Numbered from the stretch's first letter, positions 16,031 through 26,995 are shown. The stretch is 64,000 bases of DNA from Synechococcus sp. RSCCF101 (GCF_008807075.1 NZ_CP035632.1:2046001-2110000); one strand, 5' to 3'. Program-made: numbers and translations. Notes: a model not told the origin generated them from the letters alone.

Positions 16031-16516
16031 ATGACAGTGAATGTGAGCCAGGTGGTGGTGCGGACCCCCTCCGGCGCCGATCGATCCCTCGGCGATTACG
16101 CCGGCAAGGTGCTCCTGATCGTGAATGTGGCCAGCCGCTGCGGCTTCACCCGCCAGTACGCCGGCCTGCAGGCCCTGCAGGACAAATACGGCTCCCAGGG
16201 CCTGGTGGTGCTGGGATTCCCCTGCAACGACTTCGGCGCCCAGGAGCCTGGAACGCTGCCCGAGATCCAGCAGTTCTGCTCCACCACCTACGGCGCCAGC
16301 TTCGAGCTGTTCGACAAGGTGCACGCCAGCGGCAGCACGACCGAGCCTTACACCACCCTCACCAAGGTGGAGCCGGCCGGCGATGTGGCCTGGAACTTCG
16401 AGAAGTTCCTGGTGGGGCGCGACGGCACGGTGCAGGGCCGCTTCAAGAGCGGTGTGGAGCCGGACAGCGCCGAGCTGACCGCGGCGATCGAGGCCGCTCT
16501 GGCCGCCGCCGCCTAA
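16031..16516 (+). CDS. Glutathione peroxidase family thiol peroxidase
   Basis: A 161-residue glutathione peroxidase-fold enzyme that reduces hydroperoxides. The peroxidatic Cys is in NVASRCGFT (about residue 37). The GFPCNDFGAQEPG motif supplies the second conserved Cys and the catalytic Gln, and WNFEKFLVGRDG supplies the Trp and Asn of the tetrad. The non-seleno Cys form is usual in cyanobacteria, where these enzymes often use NADPH or thioredoxin for reduction instead of glutathione. There is no signal peptide, so it should be cytosolic. Its stop overlaps by 4 bases the end of the convergent crcB gene. Confidence 0.93.
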   Translation: MTVNVSQVVVRTPSGADRSLGDYAGKVLLIVNVASRCGFTRQYAGLQALQDKYGSQGLVVLGFPCNDFGAQEPGTLPEIQQFCSTTYGASFELFDKVHASGSTTEPYTTLTKVEPAGDVAWNFEKFLVGRDGTVQGRFKSGVEPDSAELTAAIEAALAAAA

Positions 16517-16890
16517 CCGCTGCGCCCGGGCCGGCACAGCCGCCGGCCCAGGCTGAACCCCCCCGCGGCAGCACCCAGCCCGAGCAGGAACGACCAGCCG
16601 ATCAACGACAGGGCGTCCCCCGCCCGGCCCGCCAGCAGGAGATCGAGGCACTCCACCATCCAGCCGCTGAAGGTGGTGACCGATCCGCAGAACCCGACCC
16701 CCAGCAGCAACTGGCGCCGCGGTCGCAGCGGAAGTCCCGCGAGGAGCCCGAGCAGCAGCGATCCGAGCGTGTTCACGATCAGGTCGTTGCCCACCTGCCA
16801 GCGCAGCAGGGCACCAGGAACCGCCCCGAGAGCCACCAGCAGCAGTTCCGCGGCCTCGGTGCGCAGAGAGGGAGGTGGAGAGGCGCTCAT
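16513..16890 (-). CDS. crcB: Fluoride ion channel CrcB/FluC, subunit 2 of a pair
   Basis: About 125 residues from the ATG at 16890, a small four-helix membrane protein. The FluC core is visible: GAVPGALLRWQVG near the start, the N-T-L-G of VNTLGSLLLGLL, and GFCGSVTTFSGWMVE with the break-helix and phenylalanine track. These channels export toxic fluoride and act as dual-topology dimers. Here two non-identical copies lie in tandem 7 bases apart, as in other bacteria that use a heterodimeric FluC. No fluoride riboswitch was recognised upstream. Confidence 0.9.
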   Translation of the reverse strand: MSASPPPSLRTEAAELLLVALGAVPGALLRWQVGNDLIVNTLGSLLLGLLAGLPLRPRRQLLLGVGFCGSVTTFSGWMVECLDLLLAGRAGDALSLIGWSFLLGLGAAAGGFSLGRRLCRPGRSG

Positions 16891-16897
16891 CGTCCGT

Positions 16898-17281
16898 TCA
16901 ACCGCGTCCCAGCGTGTAACCGAGCGCCGCAGCCAGCAGGCCGGCCAGCACCGAGCCCAGCGCCAGCACAAGGGCCGGCCACCAATGGCGCTCCCGCAGG
17001 GTCGCCAGCAGCTCCACCATGAACGTGGAGAAGGTGCTCAGGCTGCCGAAGAACCCTGTGGCCACCAGCAGCTGCAGGCGGCGCGGCGCCCCGGCGACCC
17101 CGTCCGGATCGCAGGTCCCCTGCACAGCGAGCACCAGTCCGAGGGCGAAGGCGGCCGCCACATTCACCAGGAAGGTGCCCCAGTGCTTGCGCGGCACCAT
17201 GGGCTGGAAATGGTTCACCAGCCTCAATCGCAGCCAGGCGCCGGGGATGGCACCAACCGCCACCAGAATGGTGTCATTCAT
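16898..17281 (-). CDS. crcB: Fluoride ion channel CrcB/FluC, subunit 1 of a pair
   Basis: About 127 residues from the ATG at 17281. It shows the same fold as its neighbour: [16 protein letters not shown], the conserved Asn in [13 protein letters not shown], and [17 protein letters not shown]. Four membrane helices are visible. The two copies share the family motifs but are strongly diverged, which fits subunits of a heterodimer with opposite orientation. Its start ATG overlaps the stop of the SH3-like gene upstream (ATGA). Confidence 0.9.
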   Translation of the reverse strand: MNDTILVAVGAIPGAWLRLRLVNHFQPMVPRKHWGTFLVNVAAAFALGLVLAVQGTCDPDGVAGAPRRLQLLVATGFFGSLSTFSTFMVELLATLRERHWWPALVLALGSVLAGLLAAALGYTLGRG

Positions 17282-17544
17282 GGGGCACCGAGGGCGATCC
17301 AGCCCCGCCTCGGACGGCCAGCAGCGGCAGCCACCTCCACCTGAAGCCATCGGAAGCCGGAGGCGCAGCGCCAGCGCCGCACGGGGATCAGTGGCGTCCC
17401 CGATGGCAGCGCCACCAGGGCCGGGGCCGACTGGGCGGGCGCGCAACGCAGGTCGCCACCGGAGACCGCCAGCCAGGGCTCGCGGCGCCGGCGCTGCCGC
17501 ACCTCTCCCTCCCGGGCGGGTGCCCCGCCCGCCGGCAGCGCCAC
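17278..17544 (-). CDS. Small secreted SH3-like domain protein (start uncertain)
   Basis: The frame ends at 17278 in an ATGA overlap with crcB. The C-terminal part ([21 protein letters not shown] through WLQVEV and RRGWIAL) reads like a bacterial SH3 domain. The listed start is a GTG at 17544, but the frame stays open upstream and encodes a very good signal-peptide core ([23 protein letters not shown]). The protein therefore probably begins further upstream, near the end of gyrB, where only a CTG at 17619 is available and no ATG, GTG or TTG. The function is unknown; a periplasmic or cell-wall binding role would be an inference from the SH3 fold. Confidence 0.5.
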   Translation of the reverse strand: MALPAGGAPAREGEVRQRRRREPWLAVSGGDLRCAPAQSAPALVALPSGTPLIPVRRWRCASGFRWLQVEVAAAAGRPRRGWIALGAP

Positions 17545-17615
17545 CGGCAGGCAGAGGGCGGCTCCGAGCAGCAGGGCCCAGCGCAGGCTGCCGAGCGAGG
17601 GGGGAGCGGCGACAG

Positions 17616-19640
<2,025 letters not shown>

Positions 19641-19750
19641 TCAGCCCTGAAGCGGAGCAACGACTCTCCCGTCCCAACTCGTGCCCCCAAGCTACCACCG
19701 CAGCGCCAGACGCGCTCACAGGGGCCTCTGAGGGGAGAATCCTGAAGGGG

Positions 19751-20680
19751 GTGCATCCCCACCTGCTGCCACCCAACGCCGTGAGCACCGATCCGCTGGT
19801 CATCGTTCTGCTCGGGCCCACCGCCGCCGGCAAGAGCGACCTCGCCATCGCGCTGGCCGAAGCCCTCGATCTGGCTGTGCTCTCGGTGGATTCCCGGCAG
19901 GTCTACCGCGGCATGGATGTGGGCACAGCCAAACCCACGCCGGCCCAGCGGGCCCGGGTGCGCCACGAGCTCCTGGATCTGCGCGATCCCGACGACCCCA
20001 TGAGCCTGCACGAGTTCCAGGCGGAGGCCCATGCGGCCATCCGCCTGGAGCATCAGCGCCGCGGCATCGCTCTGCTGGCGGGGGGGAGCGGCCTCTATCT
20101 GAAGGCGCTCACCGACGGCTGGCAGCCCCCGGCCATCCCGGCCCAGCCGTGGCTGCGCCATCAGTTCACCGGTCTGGGGCAGGAGGTGTGCCATGCGCTG
20201 CTGCGCCAGTGCGATCCCCGGGCGGCGGAGCGCATCGCCGCCGCCGACAGCGTGCGCACCCAGCGGGCTCTTGAGGTCCTCTACGGCAGTGGCAGGCCGG
20301 TCTCGGAGCAGCGCAACCGGCGCCCTCCGCCCTGGCGGGTGCTGGAGCTGGGGCTGCTGCCGGCGGATCTGAACCGGCGCATCCGGGAGCGCAGCGCCTC
20401 CCTGTACAGCGGCGGCCTGCTGGAGGAGACGCAGACGCTGATCGATCGCTACGGCGCTGATCTGCCGCTGCTGCGCACGATCGGTTACGGCGAGGCCGTC
20501 GAGCGGATCCGCGGTGGCCTCCGGCCGGAGGAGGCCCTCAGGACGACGATCCGGCGCACGCAGCAGCTGGCCAAGCGCCAGCGCACCTGGTTCCGCCGCC
20601 AGCACAGCCCCACCTGGCTGCCGGCGGGGGAGCCCCCCCTGACAGCCGCGTTGACGGCGATCAGGAGCGTTCTAGGGTGA
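19751..20680 (+). CDS. miaA: tRNA dimethylallyltransferase MiaA
   Basis: A 309-residue prenyltransferase that adds a dimethylallyl group to A37 of tRNAs reading UNN codons. The P-loop is GPTAAGKSDLA (about residues 22-32), followed by DSRQVYRGMDVGTAKPT, the family hallmark. LAGGSGLYLKAL and LLRTIGYGEAVE complete the set. The GTG at 19751 is taken as the start; the next in-frame start is well inside. It is followed by infC after 74 bases on the same strand, which may be one transcript. Confidence 0.95.
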   Translation: MHPHLLPPNAVSTDPLVIVLLGPTAAGKSDLAIALAEALDLAVLSVDSRQVYRGMDVGTAKPTPAQRARVRHELLDLRDPDDPMSLHEFQAEAHAAIRLEHQRRGIALLAGGSGLYLKALTDGWQPPAIPAQPWLRHQFTGLGQEVCHALLRQCDPRAAERIAAADSVRTQRALEVLYGSGRPVSEQRNRRPPPWRVLELGLLPADLNRRIRERSASLYSGGLLEETQTLIDRYGADLPLLRTIGYGEAVERIRGGLRPEEALRTTIRRTQQLAKRQRTWFRRQHSPTWLPAGEPPLTAALTAIRSVLG

Positions 20681-20754
20681 CCAGCAGACGGCGATCCACC
20701 ATGGCCCGCACCCACGGACCCGAGGCCCCGCCGTGCCTTTGCCCCACCTCCTGA

Positions 20755-21390
20755 ATGCCCCCACGTCCCCGTTTTGATCGCCGTGCTCCTGTCCGGGAGC
20801 TCCCCAACATCAATGAGCGCATCAGCTACCCGCAGCTTCGGGTGGTCGATTCGGACGGCAGCCAACTCGGGGTGATCGACAGGGAGGAGGCACTGAGCGT
20901 CGCCAGGGACCGGGAGCTGGACCTCGTGCTGGTGAGTGAGAAGGCGGATCCACCGGTCTGCCGGATCATGGATTACGGCAAGTTCAAGTTCGAGCAGGAG
21001 AAGAAGGCCAAGGAAGCGAAGAAGAAGTCACACCAGACCGAGGTCAAGGAAGTGAAGATGCGATACAAGATCGATTCGCACGATTATCAGGTCCGCATCG
21101 GCCAGGCGAGTCGCTTCCTCAATGCGGGCGACAAGGTGAAGTGCACCGTGATCTTCCGCGGTCGTGAGATCCAGCACACCGCCCTGGCCGAAAAACTGCT
21201 GCGCCGCCTCGCCGGCGACCTGGAGGAGAAGGCTGAGATCCAGCAGGCGCCCAAGCGGGAGGGTCGCAACATGATCATGTTCCTCACGCCCCGCAAGACC
21301 CCTCTGGCCAAGGAGAAGGACAAGGCTCAGGAGTCCGCCCGTGCCGTGCGGACCCTGCCGACGCCGGCACGTCTCAGCGCGGCGGAATGA
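20755..21390 (+). CDS. infC: Translation initiation factor IF-3
   Basis: A 211-residue IF-3. The N domain starts [15 protein letters not shown], runs through [25 protein letters not shown] and is joined by the Lys-rich linker to the C domain ([30 protein letters not shown]). A 30-residue basic and Ala-rich tail extends past the core. IF-3 keeps 30S subunits free and proofreads start codons. The start is a plain ATG, not the AUU used by enterobacteria. It is preceded by a 17-codon open frame whose TGA abuts this ATG (TGAATG). The last 17 bases overlap the convergent hydrolase gene. Confidence 0.95.
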   Translation: MPPRPRFDRRAPVRELPNINERISYPQLRVVDSDGSQLGVIDREEALSVARDRELDLVLVSEKADPPVCRIMDYGKFKFEQEKKAKEAKKKSHQTEVKEVKMRYKIDSHDYQVRIGQASRFLNAGDKVKCTVIFRGREIQHTALAEKLLRRLAGDLEEKAEIQQAPKREGRNMIMFLTPRKTPLAKEKDKAQESARAVRTLPTPARLSAAE

Positions 21391-22192
21391 GTCCGTCGCG
21401 CAGGAGCGCGCTCAGCTCCTGCCAGCCCGCGGCCGCGGCCGCCGGGCGATGGTCCGCCCGGCCCTCGCACATGTAGCCGTGGCCGGCCTCCGGCACGCGG
21501 ATCAGGCGCAGCCTTGTCCCGCTGCCGTCGGCAGCGCGGAGAGCGGCATCAAGTCGGTCAATGTCATCGCGCGGAATCAGGGGGTCCCGCTCGCCGCAGA
21601 AGCAGAGCAACCGGCCCGGCACATCGGGCAGCACGCCCAGGGTGGGGGGGCCTCCGCCGGGCCGCCCGGAGGCCATTCCGGCTCCGTAGAAGGATGCGGT
21701 GGCCGCGATCAGGGGCAGGCTCGAGGCCAGCACGGCCACATGACCGCCGAAGCAGAAGCCCACGCAGCCCAGACCTGACGGGGACGGAGCCGCCAGCTGG
21801 GCCTGCAGCCATCGGCCGGCCGCCGCCACGTCCGCCAGCAGCTCCTCGCTGCGGGTCAGGTCCTTGTGGGAACGACCCTCCGCCAGGTCGGCCTCGCCAT
21901 AGCTCAGATCGAGCATCGGTGCGGTGCGGGCGAACAGGGGCACCGCCAGCGCCCCGTACCCCCAGCCGGCGAGACGGCCCGCCACCGAGCGGATCCAGGG
22001 GTTGAGGCCGAACACCTCGGGCAGCACGAGCACACCGCCGCGCCAGGTGCCGGCATCGGCGGCCGGGCGGGCCCACCAGCAGCGGAGGTCGGTCGGGCGC
22101 ACACCGGGCCCGGCATCCACCGCCAGGCTCTGCCAGCCGGCCTCGATCGGCAGGGGCACGGACCCGGATGGGCTGAGGTCGGGACGGGTCAC
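21374..22192 (-). CDS. Dienelactone hydrolase family protein
   Basis: About 272 residues from a GTG at 22192. That start is chosen because its GTGA overlaps the stop codon that cobH would have after correcting a frameshift; longer starts run into cobH. It has the alpha/beta hydrolase fold with the dienelactone hydrolase nucleophile Cys in GFCFGGH, the acid in GERDPLIPR and the His in [23 protein letters not shown] is the family's first motif. It probably hydrolyses a small ester or lactone in the cytosol; the true substrate is unknown. It is the second gene of the cobH transcript. Confidence 0.82.
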   Translation of the reverse strand: MTRPDLSPSGSVPLPIEAGWQSLAVDAGPGVRPTDLRCWWARPAADAGTWRGGVLVLPEVFGLNPWIRSVAGRLAGWGYGALAVPLFARTAPMLDLSYGEADLAEGRSHKDLTRSEELLADVAAAGRWLQAQLAAPSPSGLGCVGFCFGGHVAVLASSLPLIAATASFYGAGMASGRPGGGPPTLGVLPDVPGRLLCFCGERDPLIPRDDIDRLDAALRAADGSGTRLRLIRVPEAGHGYMCEGRADHRPAAAAAGWQELSALLRDGLIPPR

Positions 22193-22832
22193 GGCGATGG
22201 AGCCTGAGGACGTCCATGCTCGGACAACAGGGCCCCCGCAGCAGAGCATTGACCGCGGCCGCCGCCAGGCCGGCCCCGCCCCGGGTGCCCTCCAGCCGGA
22301 TCTGCCTCAGCCCGCTGGCGGCCAGATGCCGCTTGCTCGCCACCACCCCGACGAATCCCACCGGCATGCCGATCACCAGCGCCGGGCGGCAGCGCCCCTC
22401 AGCCGCCAGCAGCAGCAGCCGTTCGAGCGCGGTGGGGGCGCTGCCGATCAGCACGAGGGCGGCGGGGTGCTCCGCCATGGCCCGCTCCAGACCCGCCGCC
22501 GCTCGCGTGCCTCCGGCGGGGGCCACGTCAGGGGCCCAGCGCAGGATCGAGTGCACGGGATTGGAGAAGGTGCGGCGTGCCATCGGCGCCACGGCCTCCC
22601 GGGCCATGGCGGTGTCGGTGAGGATCACGCCGCCGCGGCGCAGGTGCGCCACGCCGGACTCGCAGGCCCCCTCGCTGAAGCGCAGGGCGGCGGCCAGGCC
22701 CGGATCGCCACCGCTGTGCACCACCCGCTCCAGCACCTGCTGGGGCAGGCCCTCCAGACCGGTGGGCCCCAGCCTCAGGCGAATCCGCCGCAGGCTCTCG
22801 GTCAGGATCGGATGGTCCAGGTCGGACGCCAT
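22189..22832 (-). CDS. cobH: Precorrin-8X methylmutase CobH/CbiC, with apparent 1-base frameshift near the 3' end
   Basis: Precorrin-8X methylmutase moves the C-11 methyl to C-12 in corrin synthesis. The N-terminal 200 residues are typical: HPILTESLRRIR, GVILTDTAMAREAV, IGSAPTALERLL, GMPVGFVGVVASKRHL, LEGTRGGAGLAAAAVNALL. As given, the frame runs on to 21564, doubling the protein with a translation of the hydrolase gene in another frame. Adding one base to the C5 run at 22233-22237 (G run on the coding strand) instead gives a short tail ending ...RPQAPSP and a TGA at 22189-22191, a 214-residue protein of normal size whose stop overlaps the next gene's GTG. The coordinates use that corrected end. 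The start ATG overlaps the divergent holA ATG. Confidence 0.85.
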
Positions 22833-23799
22833 GCCCGTTCATCTCCTCTGGGGTGACGACGACGCCGCTCTGCATCGAGCCGCCGAGGAGCTGATCGCCG
22901 AGCTGGTGGATCCAGCCTGGAGCAGCATGAACCTCACCCGCCTCGACGGTGGACAGGCCGGCCAGGCGGAGGCGGCCCTCGAGGCCGCCCGAACCCCACC
23001 CCTCGGCGGTGGCTGCAGGCTGGTGCTGCTGCAACGCAGTCCCTTCACCCAGAGTGCGCCGCAGGAGCTCGGCCAGAGGCTGGAGGCCAGCCTGCCCCTG
23101 ATCCCGGAGAACAGCCACCTGGTGCTCTGCTCCCCCGCGAAACCCGATGCCCGGCTGCGCAGCACCAAGGCCCTGCGGGCTGTCGCCGCGGAACGCAGCT
23201 TCAACCGGCCGGCCCCCTGGGATGACAGCGGCCAGTTGCGGATGGTGCGCGAGGGAGCCTCGGCCCGCCACCTCGAGCTCAGCGACGCAGCCGCAGCGGC
23301 CCTGGTGGCCGCCGTCGGCAACGACTCCGGCCGCCTGGCGATGGAGCTGGAGAAGCTGGCGCTGCTGGCCGACGGCGGACGGGTCGAGGTCGAGGCGGTC
23401 ACCGCCCTCTGCCCGGACCGGCGCAGCACCAGCCTGGAGGTGGGGGAATCGCTGCTGCGGGGCGAGACCGGAACGGCATTGCGGCAGCTGGATGCCCTGC
23501 TGGCCCTCGGGGAACCGCCCCTGCGGATCGTGGCGACCCTCACCGGGCAGATCCGCGGCTGGCTCTGGGTGGCGCTGCTGGAGGGAGAAGGAGAGCGGGA
23601 CGTGGCGGTGATCGCTCAGGCCGCTGGAATCCGCAATCCCAAACGGATCTACGTGCTGCGCCGGCAGCTGCAGGGCCAGAGTCCGGAACGGCTGCAGCGG
23701 CTGCTCACGCAGGTGCTGGAGATCGAGGTGCTGCTCAAACGCGGCCAGAGCGGCCCAGACGCCTTCCGGAGCGGCCTGCTCATGGCTGAGAGCGGATAA
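22831..23799 (+). CDS. holA: DNA polymerase III subunit delta
   Basis: About 322 residues from the ATG at 22831. This is the clamp-loader wrench subunit: an N-terminal RecA-like domain without a usable P-loop (MPVHLLWGDDDAALH), NSHLVLCSPAKPDAR, then the helical lid and collar domains (LALGEPPLRIVATLTGQIRGWL and IRNPKRIYVLRRQLQG). It works with the gamma/tau product of dnaX, also in this window. Its ATG shares the tetranucleotide CATG with the divergent cobH start, so neither gene has a leader outside the other's coding sequence. lysC follows after 29 bases. Confidence 0.9.
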   Translation: MPVHLLWGDDDAALHRAAEELIAELVDPAWSSMNLTRLDGGQAGQAEAALEAARTPPLGGGCRLVLLQRSPFTQSAPQELGQRLEASLPLIPENSHLVLCSPAKPDARLRSTKALRAVAAERSFNRPAPWDDSGQLRMVREGASARHLELSDAAAAALVAAVGNDSGRLAMELEKLALLADGGRVEVEAVTALCPDRRSTSLEVGESLLRGETGTALRQLDALLALGEPPLRIVATLTGQIRGWLWVALLEGEGERDVAVIAQAAGIRNPKRIYVLRRQLQGQSPERLQRLLTQVLEIEVLLKRGQSGPDAFRSGLLMAESG

Positions 23800-23828
23800 T
23801 CGGCGCTTGCCGGAACCCGCCCCGCACC

Positions 23829-25631
23829 ATGGCGCTGTATGTCCTGAAATTCGGTGGCACCTCGGTGGGCAGCGTCGAGCGGCTCCAGTGCGTCGCCGAC
23901 CGCATCAGCCGGCGCCGGGAGGAGGGTCACGATCTGGTGGTGGTGGTCTCGGCGATGGGGCACACCACCGACGAGCTGACGGCCCTGGCGCGGGCGGTCT
24001 GCACCGACCCGCCCACCCGGGAGATGGACATGCTGCTGGCCACCGGCGAGCAGGTCTCGATCGCTCTGCTGGCCATGGCCCTGCAGGCGAAGGGGGTTCC
24101 GGCCCTCTCCATGACGGGAGCTCAGGTGGGGATCGTGACCGAATCGGCCCATGGCCGCGCGCGCATCCTCGAAGTGCGCACGGATCGGCTGCGCCAGCGT
24201 CTCGATGAAGGGAACGTGGTCGTGGTGGCCGGGTTCCAGGGCACCAGCAGCGGAGCCGGCGGCACCGCCGAGATCACCACGCTGGGCCGTGGCGGGTCCG
24301 ACACCTCGGCGGTGGCCCTGGCGGCGGCTCTGCAGGCGGATGCCTGCGAGATCCACACCGACGTGCCCGGGGTGCTCACCACTGATCCGCGCAAGGTGCC
24401 CGAGGCTCAGCTGATGGACCGGGTGTCCTGCAACGAGATGCTGGAACTGGCCAGCCTGGGCGCCTCCGTGCTGCATCCGCGCGCCGTCGAGATCGCCCGC
24501 AACTACGGCATCCCACTGCTGGTGCGCTCCAGCTGGAGCGACGAGCCCGGAACCCTGCTCACGAGCGACCATCCCCGCGCAGTGGGACGGGACGGCCTTG
24601 AACTTGGGAAACCGGTGGATGGCGCGGAGCTGGTGCAGCAGCAGGGTGTGCTGGCCCTGGCCCAGATGCCGGACCGGCCGGGAGTGGCGGCCCAGCTGTT
24701 CGAGGCCCTCTCCGCTGCGGGCCTCAACGTGGACCTGATCGTGCAGGCCACCCACGAGCAGGCCACCAACGACATCGCCTTCACCCTGGCGGCCGAGGAG
24801 CTGGACGAGGCCCGCCGGGTCTGCCGGGATCTGCTCGATCAGCTCTGCGCCCAGTCCTGCAGCGTGACGGCCGAGGCCGGCATGGCCAAGATCAGCATCT
24901 CCGGTGCGGGGATCATGGGCCGCCCCGGTGTGGCGGCTCGCCTGTTCGACACGCTCGCGCGGGAGGGGATCAACCTGCGGATGATCGCCACCAGCGAGGT
25001 CAAGGTGAGCTGCCTGGTGGCCGGAGATCAGGGCCGCCGGGCTCTGCAGGCGGCGGCCGAGGCCTTCGAACTGTCGGTGCAGCAGCTGCTCATCGACCCG
25101 ATGCCGGGAGGCGCCGGGGAGCCGGAGGTGCGTGGCGTCGCCCTGGACCGGGACCAGGCCCAGATGGCCGTGCGCCAGGTGCCCGACCGGCCCGGCACGG
25201 CGGCGGCCGTCTGCCGGGCCCTGGCCGAGGAGGGCATCAGTCTCGATGCCATCGTCCAGTCGGAGCGCAGCCACGGCGAGGGCGCCGAGCGCTGCCGGGA
25301 CATGAGCTTCACCCTGCGCCGGGACGACCATCGCCGGGCCGCCAGGGCGCTGGAGCCGGTGCTGGCCCAGTGGCCCGGTGCCCGCCTGGAGGCGGGACCG
25401 GCCATCGCCCGCGTCAGCGCGGTGGGGGCCGGCATGCCGGCCACCGCAGGAACGGCGGGCCGGCTGTTCCGGGCCCTCGCCGACCGCTCGATCAACATCG
25501 AGATGATCGCCACCAGCGAGATCCGCACCAGCTGCGTGGTGGCCGAAGCCGATGGAGTGGAAGCCCTGCGGGCGGCTCACGCGGCCTTCGGGCTGGGGGG
25601 CACGGTTCAGCACCGGGTGGAGGGCGGTTGA
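23829..25631 (+). CDS. lysC: Aspartate kinase with four ACT domains
   Basis: A 600-residue aspartokinase that phosphorylates aspartate, the first step to lysine, threonine and methionine. It opens with VLKFGGTSVGS. The kinase core includes TEITTLGRGGSDTSA-type and CEIHTDVPGVLTTDPR motifs and ends near residue 250. Two pairs of ACT domains follow, starting near MPDRPGVAAQLFEAL, IMGRPGVAARLFDTL, VPDRPGTAAAVCRAL and MPATAGTAGRLFRAL. This four-ACT architecture is characteristic of cyanobacteria and gives allosteric control by lysine and threonine. asd and dapA of the same pathway lie 10 kb away on the other strand. Its stop overlaps the next gene's TTG start. Confidence 0.95.
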   Translation: MALYVLKFGGTSVGSVERLQCVADRISRRREEGHDLVVVVSAMGHTTDELTALARAVCTDPPTREMDMLLATGEQVSIALLAMALQAKGVPALSMTGAQVGIVTESAHGRARILEVRTDRLRQRLDEGNVVVVAGFQGTSSGAGGTAEITTLGRGGSDTSAVALAAALQADACEIHTDVPGVLTTDPRKVPEAQLMDRVSCNEMLELASLGASVLHPRAVEIARNYGIPLLVRSSWSDEPGTLLTSDHPRAVGRDGLELGKPVDGAELVQQQGVLALAQMPDRPGVAAQLFEALSAAGLNVDLIVQATHEQATNDIAFTLAAEELDEARRVCRDLLDQLCAQSCSVTAEAGMAKISISGAGIMGRPGVAARLFDTLAREGINLRMIATSEVKVSCLVAGDQGRRALQAAAEAFELSVQQLLIDPMPGGAGEPEVRGVALDRDQAQMAVRQVPDRPGTAAAVCRALAEEGISLDAIVQSERSHGEGAERCRDMSFTLRRDDHRRAARALEPVLAQWPGARLEAGPAIARVSAVGAGMPATAGTAGRLFRALADRSINIEMIATSEIRTSCVVAEADGVEALRAAHAAFGLGGTVQHRVEGG

Positions 25632-26950
25632 GAAGTCCGCACCACCGCCGGCGGCTCCTGCTGGCAGCCGGCCTGGACGGGCTCGGACTGGTGCTGCTGG
25701 CGGTGGTGGTGGACCAGCTGCGCCGGGGCTTCCTCGAGCGGCAGCTCGGGCTGCTGCTGGTGTTACTGCTGACCTACTGGCTGTTCAGCTGGCTCTTCGG
25801 CTCCTACACCCTGCTGCGGCTCACCCGGCCGCGGCCGGGGCCGGTGCTGCTCCGCCTGGCGGCCGCCAGCCTGGCCGGCATCGCGGCAGGAGCGCTGATC
25901 GGATGGTCGATCCGCGCCGACCCGGACCTCACCCTGCTGCATCGCGGCAGCCTGATTCCCCTGTTCGGCCTGATGGCGCTCTGGAGCGGGCTGGTGCGGC
26001 TGGGGCTGCGCCGCTGCGACCCGCCCGTGAGTGGCCGCCACTGGCGGATCGTGGCCCGTGCCGATGAGGTGGAGGCCATCCGGCGGGAGTGGCTGGCCGT
26101 GGGCGGAGAGTCCCCTCCTCCCATCCTTGTGGCGCAGGCGGAGGAACAGATTCTCGAGCGAATCGAGCCCGGGGTCGGCGTGGCCATGAGCCCGGCCGTG
26201 CTCCAGTCGGACCGGGGTCAGCGGCTGGGTGAGCAGCTGGCCTCCCGGGGCAGCCCCTTCACCTCCCTGGCCCTGCTGGCCGAGCAGGAACTCAGCTGTC
26301 TGCCACCCCGCTGGGTCACGGGCCAGTGGCTGCTGTTCTCCCAGAGGATCGACGGCGGTCCCGGCGGCTTCGACCGTCAGCTCAAGCGTGCCGCCGATCT
26401 GAGCCTGGCCGCTCTCCTGCTGGTGGTCGCCTCGCCGCTGCTGCTGCTGGCAGCGCTGCTGATCCGCCTGCAGGACGGGGGGTCGGTGCTGTACCAGCAG
26501 GAGCGGTCCGGCCTGCTGGGCCATCCGTTCACCCTGTTCAAGCTGCGCAGCATGCGATCCGACGCGGAATCGGGGGAGGCCCGCTGGTCCCAGCCCAGCG
26601 ACGACCGCATCACCCCGATCGGGGCCTGGCTGCGCCGGACCCGGCTTGATGAACTGCCGCAGCTGATCAATGTGATCCGGGGCGACATGAGCCTGATCGG
26701 CCCGAGACCGGAACGCCCCGAACTCGAAGTGGAACTGGAGCAGCGGATTCCCAACTACCGCCTGCGGCACTGGATCCGACCCGGCCTCAGCGGCTGGGCC
26801 CAGGTGCACCTGCCCTACGGCTCGAGCGTGGGGGATGCGGAGCGCAAGCTGGGCTTCGATCTCTATTACCTGCGCAACGCCAGCCTCTGGCTCGACGGGC
26901 TGATCCTGCTGAAGACGATCAAGACGGTGCTCAAGGGAGCCGGTCGCTGA
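25628..26950 (+). CDS. Polyprenyl-phosphate sugar-phosphate transferase (exopolysaccharide/O-antigen priming enzyme)
   Basis: About 440 residues from a TTG at 25628 that overlaps the lysC stop as TTGA, with GGTGGAGGG just before it. An N-terminal half with about four membrane helices is followed by a poorly conserved domain. The C-terminal bacterial sugar transferase domain starts near FDRQLKRAADLSLAALLL and shows VLYQQERSG, FTLFKLRSM, RLDELPQLINVIRGDMSLIGPRPE and GLSGWAQV. Such enzymes move a sugar phosphate onto undecaprenyl phosphate to start capsule, EPS or O-chain units. The long N-terminal half matches the WbaP/CpsE type more than the short PglC type. The sugar is unknown. Confidence 0.9.
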   Translation: MRSPHHRRRLLLAAGLDGLGLVLLAVVVDQLRRGFLERQLGLLLVLLLTYWLFSWLFGSYTLLRLTRPRPGPVLLRLAAASLAGIAAGALIGWSIRADPDLTLLHRGSLIPLFGLMALWSGLVRLGLRRCDPPVSGRHWRIVARADEVEAIRREWLAVGGESPPPILVAQAEEQILERIEPGVGVAMSPAVLQSDRGQRLGEQLASRGSPFTSLALLAEQELSCLPPRWVTGQWLLFSQRIDGGPGGFDRQLKRAADLSLAALLLVVASPLLLLAALLIRLQDGGSVLYQQERSGLLGHPFTLFKLRSMRSDAESGEARWSQPSDDRITPIGAWLRRTRLDELPQLINVIRGDMSLIGPRPERPELEVELEQRIPNYRLRHWIRPGLSGWAQVHLPYGSSVGDAERKLGFDLYYLRNASLWLDGLILLKTIKTVLKGAGR

Positions 26951-26995
26951 GATCCGCTTCGGCAGAAGCGCGTCGCTCGGCGCTCCCGAACCGGG

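Noticed and set aside
16891-17000. Fluoride riboswitch upstream of the crcB genes
   Set aside because: The genes are packed with 7-base and overlapping junctions; no leader or motif resembling the crcB riboswitch is present.
21564-22188. Apparent CobH-hydrolase fusion (422-residue frame)
   Set aside because: The C-terminal half is the hydrolase gene read in a wrong frame; a single-base change explains it better than a fusion.
23649-25613. Minus-strand open frame of 654 codons opposite lysC
   Set aside because: Shadow of lysC: low-complexity His/Gly/Gln composition, no motifs, and the lysC frame is intact.
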